Below are positions 25,763 to 34,002 of a stretch of DNA of 64,000 nucleotides, piece by piece. The notes under the pieces are model-generated. The model was not told the DNA's origin. It made no database searches and saw only the letters and a list, made by a program, of their open reading frames with translations. A program made the translations under genes and the position numbers. Origin of the DNA: Paracoccus sulfuroxidans (GTDB lineage: Bacteria; Pseudomonadota; Alphaproteobacteria; Rhodobacterales; Rhodobacteraceae); NCBI RefSeq assembly GCF_007830335.1, contig NZ_VLKU01000007.1:124001-188000 (forward strand), given 5' to 3'. Position 1 is the first letter of the stretch. Every line of letters begins with the position of its first letter.

Positions 25763-27394
25763 ATGCGCCACGTTCTGCTGTCCACCGCTCTGACGCTGGT
25801 CGCCATGCCCGCAATCGCCGATCAGATCGACACCACCGCGCCCGTTCGCAAGGTGACGCTGTACCCCTGGGGCGCCAGCGTGACGCGCGTGGCCGATCTG
25901 TCCGCACCCGCAGGCGTGCATGAGATCGTCATTCCCGGCCTGCCCGCTGACCTCGATGCCTCATCGCTGCGCCTCTCGGCCAAGGGCGCGAGCATTGGCG
26001 CGGTCTCGTTGCAGACCGGGCGGGCTTTGCCGAAAAACCCGCAGAAATCGGAAGAGATCACCGCCGCCGAGGCCGAGGTTCGCAGGCTGGAAAATGCTCT
26101 GGCCGCGCGCGACCAGAAGGCCGCGCTGATCGAGGCCCGCGCCAAGGCGGCGCAGGACACGATCACCTTCCTGCTGGGCCTTGCCGAAAACGACGGCGCC
26201 AATCTGGGCGACATCGCGGGATTGGCCGGTTCGGTCAGCCAGCAGGCCCTGCAGGCGCATGAGACCGTCGTGAACGCCGAGGCCGAGGCCCGTCTGGCGC
26301 AGCAGGGGCGCGAGGATGAAGTGGCGGTTCTGGAGGCCGCGCGCGCCAGGCTCGAGGCGCTGCAAACGCCCGATGAGGACGCCCAGACCTTGGTGATGAG
26401 CGTCGAGACCGGCGCCCAGCCCGCCCAGATCGAGATCACCGGCTTCACCCAGAACGCCAGCTGGCAGCCGGTCTATGACCTGCGCCTTACGACCGAGGAA
26501 AAGCAGCTGGAACTGGATCGCGGCCTTCTGGTCTCACAACACAGCGGCGAGGATTGGCGCGGAGTCGAGTTGACGCTGTCAACGGCGCGGCCCTCGGACC
26601 GCTCGGCCCCGAGTGAGCTGGAGCCCTGGTTCCCGCGCGCCGAAAACCCGCCCCCGCCGCAACCGGCGGCGGCCCCGATGGCAAGGATGAAGGCCGAATC
26701 CGCCTATGACGATGCCATGGTGAACGTCGAGGCGGTGGTGGTAGAGACGGCGCAGGCGCGGATGATGGGCGCGACGGTGGTCTATGACTATCCCGCGCCG
26801 GTCGATATCCGCACCGGGGTCGATGCACTGCGGCTAAAGCTCGACAGCCAGCAGCTGACGCCCGAGATCGTGGCCGAGGCTGTGCCCCGTCGCGATTCCA
26901 GCGCCTATCTGGTTGCCGATACGACCAACTCAACCCAGCAGGTCATCCTGCCCGGAGAGGCGACGCTGTATCTGGACGGCGCGATGGTCGGGCGGCGCGG
27001 CCTGGATTTGACGGCGGCAGGCGACGATCTGAAGATCGGCTTCGGCCCCATCGACGGCATCCAGCTTGAACGCACCGTGCCCGAAGAGGCCGAGGGCGGG
27101 CGCGGCTTCATCTCGAAATCGAACACCCGCAAGGAGACCTCGGTCCTGAAGATCCGCAACCTGACCGCGCAGGAATGGCCGCTGCGGGTGATCGATCAGG
27201 TTCCGGTCTCGACCCAGGACGATCTGCAGGTCGACTGGTCGGCCTCGCCCAGCCCGGATGAAACCGACCCCGACGGCAAGCGCGGCCTGCTGGTCTGGAA
27301 CGCCCCCATCGCGGCCGAGGAAGAGCGCGAGATCACCCTGACCGTCGATATGAACTGGCCCGAGGGCAAGGATCTGCTGAACGGCACGAACTGA
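25763..27394 (+). CDS. Exported DUF4139 (MuiA-like) protein with coiled coil
   Basis: A 543-residue protein. The N-terminal MRHVLLSTALTLVAMPAIA is a signal peptide. Next comes a DUF4140-like domain (VRKVTLYPWGASVTRVADL to SLRLSAKGASIGAVSL), then an Ala/Glu-rich coiled coil (about residues 95-215), then the DUF4139 beta domain (ASWQPVYDLRLTTEEKQL through GEDWRGVELTLSTARPSD to the ITLTVDMNWPEG end). The family includes the mucoidy inhibitor A protein; its molecular role is unknown. GAGGAGG lies just before the ATG at 25763, which decides the start over the upstream in-frame 25709. It is monocistronic between asd and an RTX gene. Confidence 0.88.
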   Translation: MRHVLLSTALTLVAMPAIADQIDTTAPVRKVTLYPWGASVTRVADLSAPAGVHEIVIPGLPADLDASSLRLSAKGASIGAVSLQTGRALPKNPQKSEEITAAEAEVRRLENALAARDQKAALIEARAKAAQDTITFLLGLAENDGANLGDIAGLAGSVSQQALQAHETVVNAEAEARLAQQGREDEVAVLEAARARLEALQTPDEDAQTLVMSVETGAQPAQIEITGFTQNASWQPVYDLRLTTEEKQLELDRGLLVSQHSGEDWRGVELTLSTARPSDRSAPSELEPWFPRAENPPPPQPAAAPMARMKAESAYDDAMVNVEAVVVETAQARMMGATVVYDYPAPVDIRTGVDALRLKLDSQQLTPEIVAEAVPRRDSSAYLVADTTNSTQQVILPGEATLYLDGAMVGRRGLDLTAAGDDLKIGFGPIDGIQLERTVPEEAEGGRGFISKSNTRKETSVLKIRNLTAQEWPLRVIDQVPVSTQDDLQVDWSASPSPDETDPDGKRGLLVWNAPIAAEEEREITLTVDMNWPEGKDLLNGTN

Positions 27395-27401
27395 CGGTGC
27401 C

Positions 27402-27440
27402 GGAAACGTGAGGGAACGCGGCGCGGTGCGTCACGTTTCC
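27402..27440. repeat. Inverted repeat between the DUF4139 and RTX genes
   Basis: GGAAACGTGA (27402-27411) and TCACGTTTCC (27431-27440) are perfect 10-bp arms with a 19-base GC-rich spacer. There is no T tract, so it may be an operator or a 3'-end stem rather than an intrinsic terminator. Confidence 0.5.
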
Positions 27441-27500
27441 TGACCGTAGTGCCGGGCGGACGTCCGGCACCCCAAGCTTAGATATACCGAGGTCAGAACA

Positions 27501-28436
27501 ATGACTGTCAGCAGACTCAATACCGGCTTCACGACCACCGGCGCCATTTCCTACCTGGGCGAATCCGACACCTACAACACCACCTTCATTCAGGGATTGA
27601 CCTATTCGGTCAGGGTCAGCGGCGCGTCCTCGGGCGGCGGATCGCTGGCGGACCCGAACCTCGGGCTTTACAACACCGCGGGCCAGCGGCTGCTGTTCAA
27701 TGATGACATCAATCCGGGCGTGAACCGCGACTCGGCGCTGACCTTCACGGTCAACCAGACCAGCGATTACCGCATGCTGGTGGGCGAGCAGGGCAATAAC
27801 GCGACCGGCAGCTATACGATCGCGATCTCAGCCGGCTATGCCAACAATAACAACAACACCGTCTACGGCACCTATAACGCCGATGCGGTCAACGGCATGG
27901 GCGGCAACGACATCCTGAACGGCGGGGCTGGCAATGACCGGCTTTGGGGCGGCACCGGCAACGACCAGTTGCTGGGCGGCCTGCACAATGACACTCTGTG
28001 GGGTGAGCAGGGCAATGACGTCCTGCGTGGCGGAGAGGGCAATGACGCTCTGGTCGGCGGCGCGGGCGCGGACCGGCTGATCGGCGGCAATGGCGCGGAT
28101 CGCTTCGTCTTCAACTTCGCCTCTGATTCCGCGCGCGGCGCGCCCGATACCATCGCCATGGGCGACGGCGCCATTGCGATGCAGGGCGTTGGCGTGGCCG
28201 GGGGCGATGTCATCGACCTGTCGGGCATCGACGCGAACGTGAACTATGCGGGCAATCAGGCCTTCACTTGGAGCACCTCGCATGCCGCCGGCACCCTGTC
28301 CCTGAGCGAGCAGAACGGCTCGACCGTGGTGCAGGGCCATGTCAACAACGACGGCATCGCCGATTTCGTGCTGGTGATTGCGGATGGCGCGGGCATCAAC
28401 GCCTTCAGCTATACGAGCAACGAATTCGTCCTGTGA
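27501..28436 (+). CDS. Secreted RTX (hemolysin-type calcium-binding) protein
   Basis: A 311-residue protein with no N-terminal signal peptide. Residues about 10-110 form a pre-peptidase-like beta domain (GESDTYNTTFIQGLTYSVRV to NATGSYTIAIS). About eight nonapeptide repeats follow (about 130-200), such as GGAGNDRLWGGTGNDQLLGG, then an RTX C-terminal region with DRFVFNF and VIDLSGIDANVNY. The uncleaved C-terminus, ending NEFVL, is the expected type I secretion signal. No HlyB/HlyD/TolC genes lie in the window, so export would depend on a distant system. AGGTCAGAACA precedes the ATG. Confidence 0.85.
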   Translation: MTVSRLNTGFTTTGAISYLGESDTYNTTFIQGLTYSVRVSGASSGGGSLADPNLGLYNTAGQRLLFNDDINPGVNRDSALTFTVNQTSDYRMLVGEQGNNATGSYTIAISAGYANNNNNTVYGTYNADAVNGMGGNDILNGGAGNDRLWGGTGNDQLLGGLHNDTLWGEQGNDVLRGGEGNDALVGGAGADRLIGGNGADRFVFNFASDSARGAPDTIAMGDGAIAMQGVGVAGGDVIDLSGIDANVNYAGNQAFTWSTSHAAGTLSLSEQNGSTVVQGHVNNDGIADFVLVIADGAGINAFSYTSNEFVL

Positions 28437-28458
28437 TCCAGCCCATTACGGACGATGG

Positions 28459-28489
28459 AAAGACCCGCTTTTCGCGGGTCTTTTCTTTT
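28459..28489 (+). terminator. Rho-independent terminator of the RTX gene
   Basis: AAGACCCGC (28460-28468) pairs with GCGGGTCTT (28474-28482), with a 5-base loop and TTTTCTTTT following. It lies 23 bases after the stop codon. Confidence 0.92.
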
Positions 28490-28500
28490 GCGGCCCGGCC

Positions 28501-29175
28501 TCAGCCCTGCCGCACGGGCAGCTGAATGCCGCCCGACACCAGCGCCGCTTCCAGCAGATCCAGCGCCTCGGCCAGACGCTCATCGACGATGTGAAGATAT
28601 TGCGTCCAGTCCTGAAGCTGCGACAGCTCGGCCACCCCATCCGAGATACCCCGCAACCCGATCAGCGGAACATCGAACATCTGGCAAGCGCGCAACGTGG
28701 CAAAGGTCTCCATATCGACCATCTGCGCGTCGACCGCGTCATAGCCGCTGCCGCTGACGATGCTGGCGCCTGTCGCAAGGCTGGCCGCCGCGATCCCGGG
28801 GATGTGCAGCGGCAGCTCGATCCGGGCAGGCAGGTCCAGAAGCGGCGTCACGCCCTTCGGAAAGCCAAGCGCCGAGGCATCCATGTCGCGGTAGCTGATC
28901 GAGGCGACCTGATAGACATGGGCCTGCTGCAATTCCCGTGACCCTGACGACCCCAGCGAGACGACCAGCTGCGGCAACCGGCCCTGCGCCGCCAGCAGGG
29001 AAAGCGCGCGGGTGGTCGCGACGGCAGCCTCAACCGGGCCGATGCCGGTCTGCAGCGGCAGGATGCGTGACCGCAGATGGGGGCCATATTCGGCCTCGGC
29101 CGCCATGAGGAACAGCACATCCTTGCCCGCGAACCGATCCGTGCGGACCCCGCTGTCATCCGAAAGCTGCTGCAT
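28501..29175 (-). CDS. Phosphorylase-superfamily nucleosidase (MTA/SAH nucleosidase-like)
   Basis: A 224-residue enzyme of the nucleoside phosphorylase fold. LFLMAAEAEYGPHL starts the fold, LQTGIGPVEAAVATTRAL is the glycine-rich ligand loop, and VDMETFATLRACQMFDVPLI followed by GLRGISDG matches the ribose- and purine-binding end of 5'-methylthioadenosine/S-adenosylhomocysteine nucleosidases. It would cleave these nucleosides and feed methionine salvage. Candidate starts are 29208 (GTG), 29181 and 29175; I chose 29175 because GGGGA is placed 6 bases upstream. It is convergent with the RTX gene and on the same strand as the PAS protein gene. Confidence 0.83.
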   Translation of the reverse strand: MQQLSDDSGVRTDRFAGKDVLFLMAAEAEYGPHLRSRILPLQTGIGPVEAAVATTRALSLLAAQGRLPQLVVSLGSSGSRELQQAHVYQVASISYRDMDASALGFPKGVTPLLDLPARIELPLHIPGIAAASLATGASIVSGSGYDAVDAQMVDMETFATLRACQMFDVPLIGLRGISDGVAELSQLQDWTQYLHIVDERLAEALDLLEAALVSGGIQLPVRQG

Positions 29176-29270
29176 CGCCATTCCCCGCCTGTCTGCCCCG
29201 ACCGCCACCGCATAAGCTGAGGACAGGGCGCGAATTGATGGCCAAGTCCTTGCCCTTCACGCGGCGGGGG

Positions 29271-30842
29271 TCAAGCCAGAACGCCCTTCTCGCGGTCCCG
29301 CCGCTCAACATCCAGCGCAAATTTGCTGGGCGGCGCGGCAGGGATGCCATGAACCGGGATGGCGTGCTCCATCTCCAGCACCTGGCTACCGCCGGTCAGG
29401 TTGCGCAGGGTCCAGGACAGAAGTCCGCCATGCGGACCGGCCAGCGCGCCCCGGTGCACGATATCCGTGGCGGGCTGGTTCAGCGCATCGCGCAGCGAAT
29501 GCAGCCCCGGCCCGTCATTGCATTGCGACCAGCGGGCCAGACAATCATCCAGCTTCATCTCGGGCTGGATGTCCCAGAGCGCGTCGAAACTGCGGTTCGA
29601 CATCAGCAACTGCCCATGCGCCGAGAAAACCGCAACGGCACTGCCAAGCGCATCCAGCACCTCGGACCCCAGCGACAGGTCGGCGCGGAACTGCCGGGTC
29701 AGCAGGATCTCGGCGGTGATGTCCTCGAACAGGAAGGCCAGCGCGCCATCATGATGCGGGCGGCCCGTCACGCGATAGGTCTGCCCGCCCGGCAGCGACC
29801 AGGTCTGGACATGGTGACCCGAGGCCGCCGCCGCCTCAAGCGAGTTCATCTCATTGCGCCAGCTGCGGTAATCCTTGGGCTCGGGCACCATCCGTGCCTC
29901 GCGCAGGCGGTCAAGGAAGGCGTGCAGCGTCGGGCGGCCGGTCAGGAAGCCCGCCGCCAGCCCGGTAAGGTCGATCAGTGCCGGATTGAACAGTTGCAGA
30001 TTGCGGTCGCGGTCAAAGATCGCGAGCCCGATGGGCAGGTCGGCGAAGGTCTTGGTCAGCGTCTGGACGAATTCGCGCAGGCTGCGTTCGGCGCGGACCG
30101 CCGCATCGGCAGGCAGGGCAACGGCGATGTTCTGGTCTTCATGCGCATGCACATGGCATTCGTACCAGCGGATATGGCCGTCATGCTCGATCTGAACGCG
30201 CCGGGCCGAGGTCAGCGAGGCGGGCGGAATCTCGATCAGCCGCCGCAGCGGCCAGACGGTCTCACCGTCCGACATCTCATCGGCCATATCCAGATAGGCC
30301 GAGTTCGCCCAGGTCACCTGCCCGTCCCGATCCTCGCGCCAGGCCAGCATCGGCGAATTGTCCATCGTGCTGCGCAAAAGCTCCAACTCATGCTCCATCG
30401 CGGCCAAGGACAGCGAGTTCACCGCAATCCCCGCCCCTTCGGCCAGCGGATCGGACAGGGTGATGCGGAGGGTCAGGTCACCCAAATCCTCGGCCACCAG
30501 ATGCAGGCGGGTGTTCCTATTCGCAGCCTCGGTCAATTCGACGCGGGCACCGTCGCCCATATCCAGAATGGCGGGCCCGGCATCGGGCAGGCGCATGGAA
30601 AGCCAGGCCGTCAGCCTTTGCCAGTCGCCATCACCCGGCAATGTGGCCAGCAGCGCCCGCGCGGGTTCGGACGCATCCAGCAGCACCCTTTCCCGAAACA
30701 GGAAGACCAGCGCGTCAATATCGCGGTAGAGCCCTTTCGGAACTGCGCCCAATTGCCTGCGATCCAGAAAGCGGATCGCGAATAGTCCAAGCGCGACGGC
30801 AATCAGGGCCGAAATAAACCCGACAAGCAACAGATTGGCCAT
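29271..30842 (-). CDS. Membrane-anchored multi-PAS protein without an output domain
   Basis: A 523-residue protein. MANLLLVGFISALIAVALGLFAI is a membrane anchor. At least three PAS-like domains follow: around residues 150-250 (STMDNSPMLAWREDRDGQVTW), 270-370 (FADLPIGLAIFDRDRNLQLFN) and 380-490 (LDALGSAVAVFSAHGQLLMS). The C-terminus ends soon after the last PAS, with no histidine kinase, GGDEF, EAL or methyl-accepting domain. It could be a sensor that works through a partner. Its neighbour upstream on the same strand is regB, 69 bases away, with a CtrA-type box between them, so it has a likely promoter of its own. GGAG lies 8 bases before the ATG at 30842. Confidence 0.82.
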   Translation of the reverse strand: MANLLLVGFISALIAVALGLFAIRFLDRRQLGAVPKGLYRDIDALVFLFRERVLLDASEPARALLATLPGDGDWQRLTAWLSMRLPDAGPAILDMGDGARVELTEAANRNTRLHLVAEDLGDLTLRITLSDPLAEGAGIAVNSLSLAAMEHELELLRSTMDNSPMLAWREDRDGQVTWANSAYLDMADEMSDGETVWPLRRLIEIPPASLTSARRVQIEHDGHIRWYECHVHAHEDQNIAVALPADAAVRAERSLREFVQTLTKTFADLPIGLAIFDRDRNLQLFNPALIDLTGLAAGFLTGRPTLHAFLDRLREARMVPEPKDYRSWRNEMNSLEAAAASGHHVQTWSLPGGQTYRVTGRPHHDGALAFLFEDITAEILLTRQFRADLSLGSEVLDALGSAVAVFSAHGQLLMSNRSFDALWDIQPEMKLDDCLARWSQCNDGPGLHSLRDALNQPATDIVHRGALAGPHGGLLSWTLRNLTGGSQVLEMEHAIPVHGIPAAPPSKFALDVERRDREKGVLA

Positions 30843-30888
30843 GGCATGGCTCCGGAACAGCATTTCACGATCAATAGGACAGATCTGC

Positions 30889-30903
30889 TTAAAGAATGGT
30901 TAA
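30889..30903 (-). promoter_or_regulatory. CtrA-type binding box upstream of the PAS protein gene
   Basis: TTAAAGAATGGTTAA on the plus strand (TTAACCATTCTTTAA toward the gene) fits TTAA-N7-TTAA and is followed by C. It lies 46 bp upstream of the PAS gene start and just past the regB stop. It shares GAATGG with the box at 10231-10245, differing at only one of seven spacer positions. Confidence 0.6.
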
Positions 30904-30911
30904 CGGCAGCT

Positions 30912-32279
30912 TCACATCTCGATCCGGGGGTTTTCACCCAAGGCGCTGCGGTCATCGGCCAGAATAAGGTCCAGCGGCCAGGTAATCGTCACCAGCGCGC
31001 CCTTCTCGCCATTGCCGAAATCCAGCCGCGCGCCCGAGCGTTCAAGCAGGGTTTTCGCAATGAAAACGCCCAGGCCCATGCCGTCATAACCGCGCCCATC
31101 CTCGGACTTAGGGCGCGTGGTCAGGAACGGCTGGCCGATCCGCGACAGAAGCTGCATGGGAAAGCCCGGCCCGTCATCAGCGACCGAGACGCTGAGCGCG
31201 CGCCGGTCCCAGGTGCCGCTGACGATCACCCGCGACTGGGCAAAATCGACGGCGTTCTGAATGACATTGCGCAGCCCGTGAATGATCGCCGCATCGCGCC
31301 GGATGATCGGCGCGCCCTCGGCCACGTGGATATCGACGGTGATGCCACGCTCGGCATGCGGGTCGGCGGCTTCGGCCAGCACCTGCTCCAACGGGGCTTG
31401 CTGGATCAGCAGGTCATCCTTGCCGATGCTGCCCATGGACCGCAGGATATCGCGGCAACGGTCGGCGGACTGGCGCAGGATCGCCAGATCCTCGGCCAGA
31501 TCCGAGCGGTCAGGCAAGGCCTCCTGAATCTCATCCGCCAGCTCCGAGGAGACCAGTTTGATCGTCGCGAGCGGCGTCCCCATCTCATGCGCGGCGGCGG
31601 CGACAACGCCGCCCAGATGCTGCAGCTTCTGTTCCCGCTCCAGCGCCATGCGGGTCGCGAAGATCGCATCGGTCGAAGCGGTGATCTCGGCCGTGACCCG
31701 GCGCGCGTAAAGCGAAAAGAAAACCGCGCCGATGACGATGGCGACCCAATGGCCGACCAGATCCGGCCGTTCGATGGCCAGCGCACGGTCCTGATGAAAG
31801 GTCAGCGGCTGGGCAAACAGCGCCGCCAGCGTCAGCATGATCAGCGTCGCGAGCCCAAGGGCCAGAAGCTGCCGGCCGGGCAGGGTGGTCGCAGCAATGG
31901 TGACCGGAACCAGCAGCAAAAGCGCGAAAGGATTGGTCATTCCGCCCGTCAGCGCCAGCAGCGTGGCGATTTGCCACAGGTCGAAGCCCAGCTGCCAGGC
32001 GGCCTCATAGGCGGTGATCCGGCGCGATTTCCAGATGCTCAGCCAGACGTTCAGCGCGATCGCCAGCCCGATGACGGCAAGCACCTGAAAAACAGGAAAT
32101 TCTGCACCAATCACCAATGCCGCAACCACGGCCGCCAACTGCCCGACGATGGCCACCCACCGCAGGTGAATGAGGGTCTGCAGGCGGATCGGCTCGGGTC
32201 CCGGCTGGCCGGGCAGCAGGTCAATGCGGTTCACAACTAGGCCAAAAGGCATGGCACGCTCGCGGTTTGTCAGGGCCAT
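30912..32279 (-). CDS. regB: Redox sensor histidine kinase RegB/PrrB
   Basis: A 455-residue membrane histidine kinase. Six predicted helices (about residues 35-200) carry the quinone-binding heptapeptide GGMTNPF at 112-118. The phosphoacceptor is H231 in AAAAHEMGTPLATIKL. The redox-box cysteine is C275 in SADRCRDIL, equivalent to Cys265 of Rhodobacter capsulatus RegB. A GHKL ATPase domain ends the protein (DDGPGFP, GMGLGVFIAKTLL). RegB phosphorylates RegA when oxygen is low and controls respiration, photosynthesis or denitrification genes. Start is uncertain: ATG at 32279 or 32252, with weak ribosome sites; the TTG at 32312 is less likely. It is divergent from senC. Confidence 0.95.
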   Translation of the reverse strand: MALTNRERAMPFGLVVNRIDLLPGQPGPEPIRLQTLIHLRWVAIVGQLAAVVAALVIGAEFPVFQVLAVIGLAIALNVWLSIWKSRRITAYEAAWQLGFDLWQIATLLALTGGMTNPFALLLLVPVTIAATTLPGRQLLALGLATLIMLTLAALFAQPLTFHQDRALAIERPDLVGHWVAIVIGAVFFSLYARRVTAEITASTDAIFATRMALEREQKLQHLGGVVAAAAHEMGTPLATIKLVSSELADEIQEALPDRSDLAEDLAILRQSADRCRDILRSMGSIGKDDLLIQQAPLEQVLAEAADPHAERGITVDIHVAEGAPIIRRDAAIIHGLRNVIQNAVDFAQSRVIVSGTWDRRALSVSVADDGPGFPMQLLSRIGQPFLTTRPKSEDGRGYDGMGLGVFIAKTLLERSGARLDFGNGEKGALVTITWPLDLILADDRSALGENPRIEM

Positions 32280-32340
32280 GGCATTGATAACGCGCGCCGG
32301 ATGAGCGATCAATGCGGCGCATTTTTACAGGAAACGCGCC

Positions 32341-32970
32341 ATGAAACTTGATAAACGCATCCTTGCCCTTGGATGTCTTGCTGCGGTTCTCGTGTTGGTT
32401 TCCGGCTGGTTGTGGATGTCGCGCACGCAGGGCGAAGACTTCGCGCAATGCCGCAAAAGCGTGATGGCCGGTGGGCTGGAAAATCTGGGCGGCCCGTTCA
32501 CCCTGACCAATCAGGACGGCCAGCGCGTGACCGATGCGCAGGTTCTGGACCAGCCGTCGCTGATCTATTTCGGCTATACTTATTGCCCGGATGTCTGCCC
32601 GCTGGACACCGCCCGCAATGCCGAGGCCGTCAGCCTGCTGGCCGAGCGCAACATCAAGACCAAGCCTGTCTTCATCAGCGTCGACCCGACGCGCGACACG
32701 CCCGAGGTGCTGAAAGAGTTTGCGCAAAGCATCTCGCCGGATCTGGTCGGGCTGACCGGCTCGACCGAGGAAATCGACGCCGTGTCGAAATCCTGGCGCA
32801 ACTATTACAAGCTGAACAACCAGGACAATCCCGAGGATTATCTGGTCGATCATATGACGAACACGTTTCTTTACTTGCCGGGCAGGGGCACGGTCGAGTT
32901 TTATGGGCGTGACGTGCAGCCCGAACAGATGGCCGACAGCGTGGCCTGTTTCGTGAACGCTGCCAGCTGA
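32341..32970 (+). CDS. senC: SCO1/SenC (PrrC) copper-binding protein
   Basis: A 209-residue membrane-anchored periplasmic protein with thioredoxin fold. An N-terminal helix (ILALGCLAAVLVLVSGWLW) anchors it. The copper ligands are C82 and C86 in YCPDVCP and H171 in LVDHMTNTF, as in SCO proteins. It delivers copper to the CuA or CuB site of cytochrome c oxidase and, as PrrC, is linked to the RegBA redox relay. Divergent from regB with 61 bases between, it is followed by regA, the conserved senC-regA order of Rhodobacter. AGGAAA precedes the ATG. Confidence 0.96.
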   Translation: MKLDKRILALGCLAAVLVLVSGWLWMSRTQGEDFAQCRKSVMAGGLENLGGPFTLTNQDGQRVTDAQVLDQPSLIYFGYTYCPDVCPLDTARNAEAVSLLAERNIKTKPVFISVDPTRDTPEVLKEFAQSISPDLVGLTGSTEEIDAVSKSWRNYYKLNNQDNPEDYLVDHMTNTFLYLPGRGTVEFYGRDVQPEQMADSVACFVNAAS

Positions 32971-33027
32971 ACGATGGCGGACGGGGACGCCCCGTCCGCG
33001 CCCAGCAAACCATAGAGGATCATGCTG

Positions 33028-33579
33028 ATGTCGGACGCGGAATTGCCAATCGGCCCGGACCCGAGCTTGCTGCTGGTCGATGATGACGAGGTTTTCCTGA
33101 ACCGGCTGGCCCGCGCCATGGAAAAGCGCGGCTTTGTTCCGACGCGCGCCCTTTCCGTCGCCGAGGCGCGGGTGGCGCTGGCGCAGCGGGCTCCGGCCTA
33201 TGCGGTGGTCGATCTGCGGCTTGAAGATGGCAATGGGCTGGATATTGTCGAAGCCTTGCGCGAGGCCCGTACGGATGCACGTATTGTCGTGCTGACCGGA
33301 TATGGCGCGATTGCGACCGCCGTTGCGGCGGTCAAAATGGGCGCCACCGATTATCTTTCAAAGCCCGCCGACGCCGAGGAAATCACTCGGGCATTACTGT
33401 CGCGCGGTGAAACATTACCGCCGCCGCCTGAAATGCCAATGTCGGCTGATCGCGTGCGATGGGAGCATATCCAGCGCGTATATGAGCAATGCGACCGCAA
33501 TGTCAGTGAAACGGCCCGGCGTTTGCATATGCACCGTCGGACCCTTCAGCGGATTTTAGCCAAAAGAAGCCCCAGATAA
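33028..33579 (+). CDS. regA: Redox response regulator RegA/PrrA/ActR
   Basis: A 183-residue response regulator. The receiver domain has the acidic pair in LLVDDDEVF, phosphoacceptor D62 in AVVDLRLEDG, and the conserved T and K in VLTGYGAIATAV and DYLSKPAD. A short proline linker (LPPPPEMPM) leads to the Fis-type helix-turn-helix ERVYEQCDRNVSETARRLHM-like C-terminus, with HRRTLQRIL as recognition helix. This is typical of RegA and highly conserved. The ATG at 33028 has AGAGG 9 bases upstream; another ATG at 33022 is too close to it. It follows senC by 57 bases and precedes hvrA. Confidence 0.96.
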   Translation: MSDAELPIGPDPSLLLVDDDEVFLNRLARAMEKRGFVPTRALSVAEARVALAQRAPAYAVVDLRLEDGNGLDIVEALREARTDARIVVLTGYGAIATAVAAVKMGATDYLSKPADAEEITRALLSRGETLPPPPEMPMSADRVRWEHIQRVYEQCDRNVSETARRLHMHRRTLQRILAKRSPR

Positions 33580-33660
33580 ACTTCCGTTACGTATTAACTT
33601 GAATCCTATTTCAGCAAATGATTACAGCTATGACAGATAAATACAAAACAAGGGTAGGTC

Positions 33661-33969
33661 ATGAATATCGATATCGACGCCATGTCGTTGCGCGAGCTGC
33701 GTGATATGCGCAACAAACTGGACAAGGCGATTTCGACCTATGAAGAGCGCCGCCGCCGTGAAGCGCTGGCAGCCGCCGAGCATGCGGTGCGCGAATTCGG
33801 GTTCAACCTTTCGGAATTGACCGGTGGCAAAGCAGGCCGCAGCAAGGTCGCGCCGAAATATGCGCATCCCGAAGATGCCTCGCTGACCTGGACCGGGCGT
33901 GGCCGCAAGCCGCGCTGGATCCAGGAGCATCTGGATGCCGGCAAATCTCTGGACGATCTGGAAATCTGA
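33661..33969 (+). CDS. hvrA: H-NS family nucleoid protein, HvrA-like
   Basis: A 102-residue protein. The N-terminal half (MSLRELRDMRNKLDKAISTY followed by EERRRREALAAAEHAV) is the oligomerisation coiled coil. The C-terminus has the H-NS DNA-binding motif YAHPEDASLTWTGRGRKPRW. H-NS-like proteins bind curved AT-rich DNA and silence genes; HvrA modulates photosynthesis and nitrogen fixation genes in Rhodobacter capsulatus, where it also follows regA. AAGGGTAGG lies before the ATG. The 81-base AT-rich spacer after regA may hold a separate promoter, and a strong terminator follows. Confidence 0.93.
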   Translation: MNIDIDAMSLRELRDMRNKLDKAISTYEERRRREALAAAEHAVREFGFNLSELTGGKAGRSKVAPKYAHPEDASLTWTGRGRKPRWIQEHLDAGKSLDDLEI

Positions 33970-33973
33970 TATA

Positions 33974-34002
33974 GGGCCCTGCAGCAATGCAGGGCCTTTC
34001 TT
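33974..34002 (+). terminator. Rho-independent terminator of the senC-regA-hvrA unit
   Basis: A 9-bp perfect stem GGCCCTGCA (33975-33983) with TGCAGGGCC (33988-33996), a 4-base loop and a TTTCTT tail, starting 5 bases after the hvrA stop. It abuts the end of the convergent HD gene. Confidence 0.9.
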
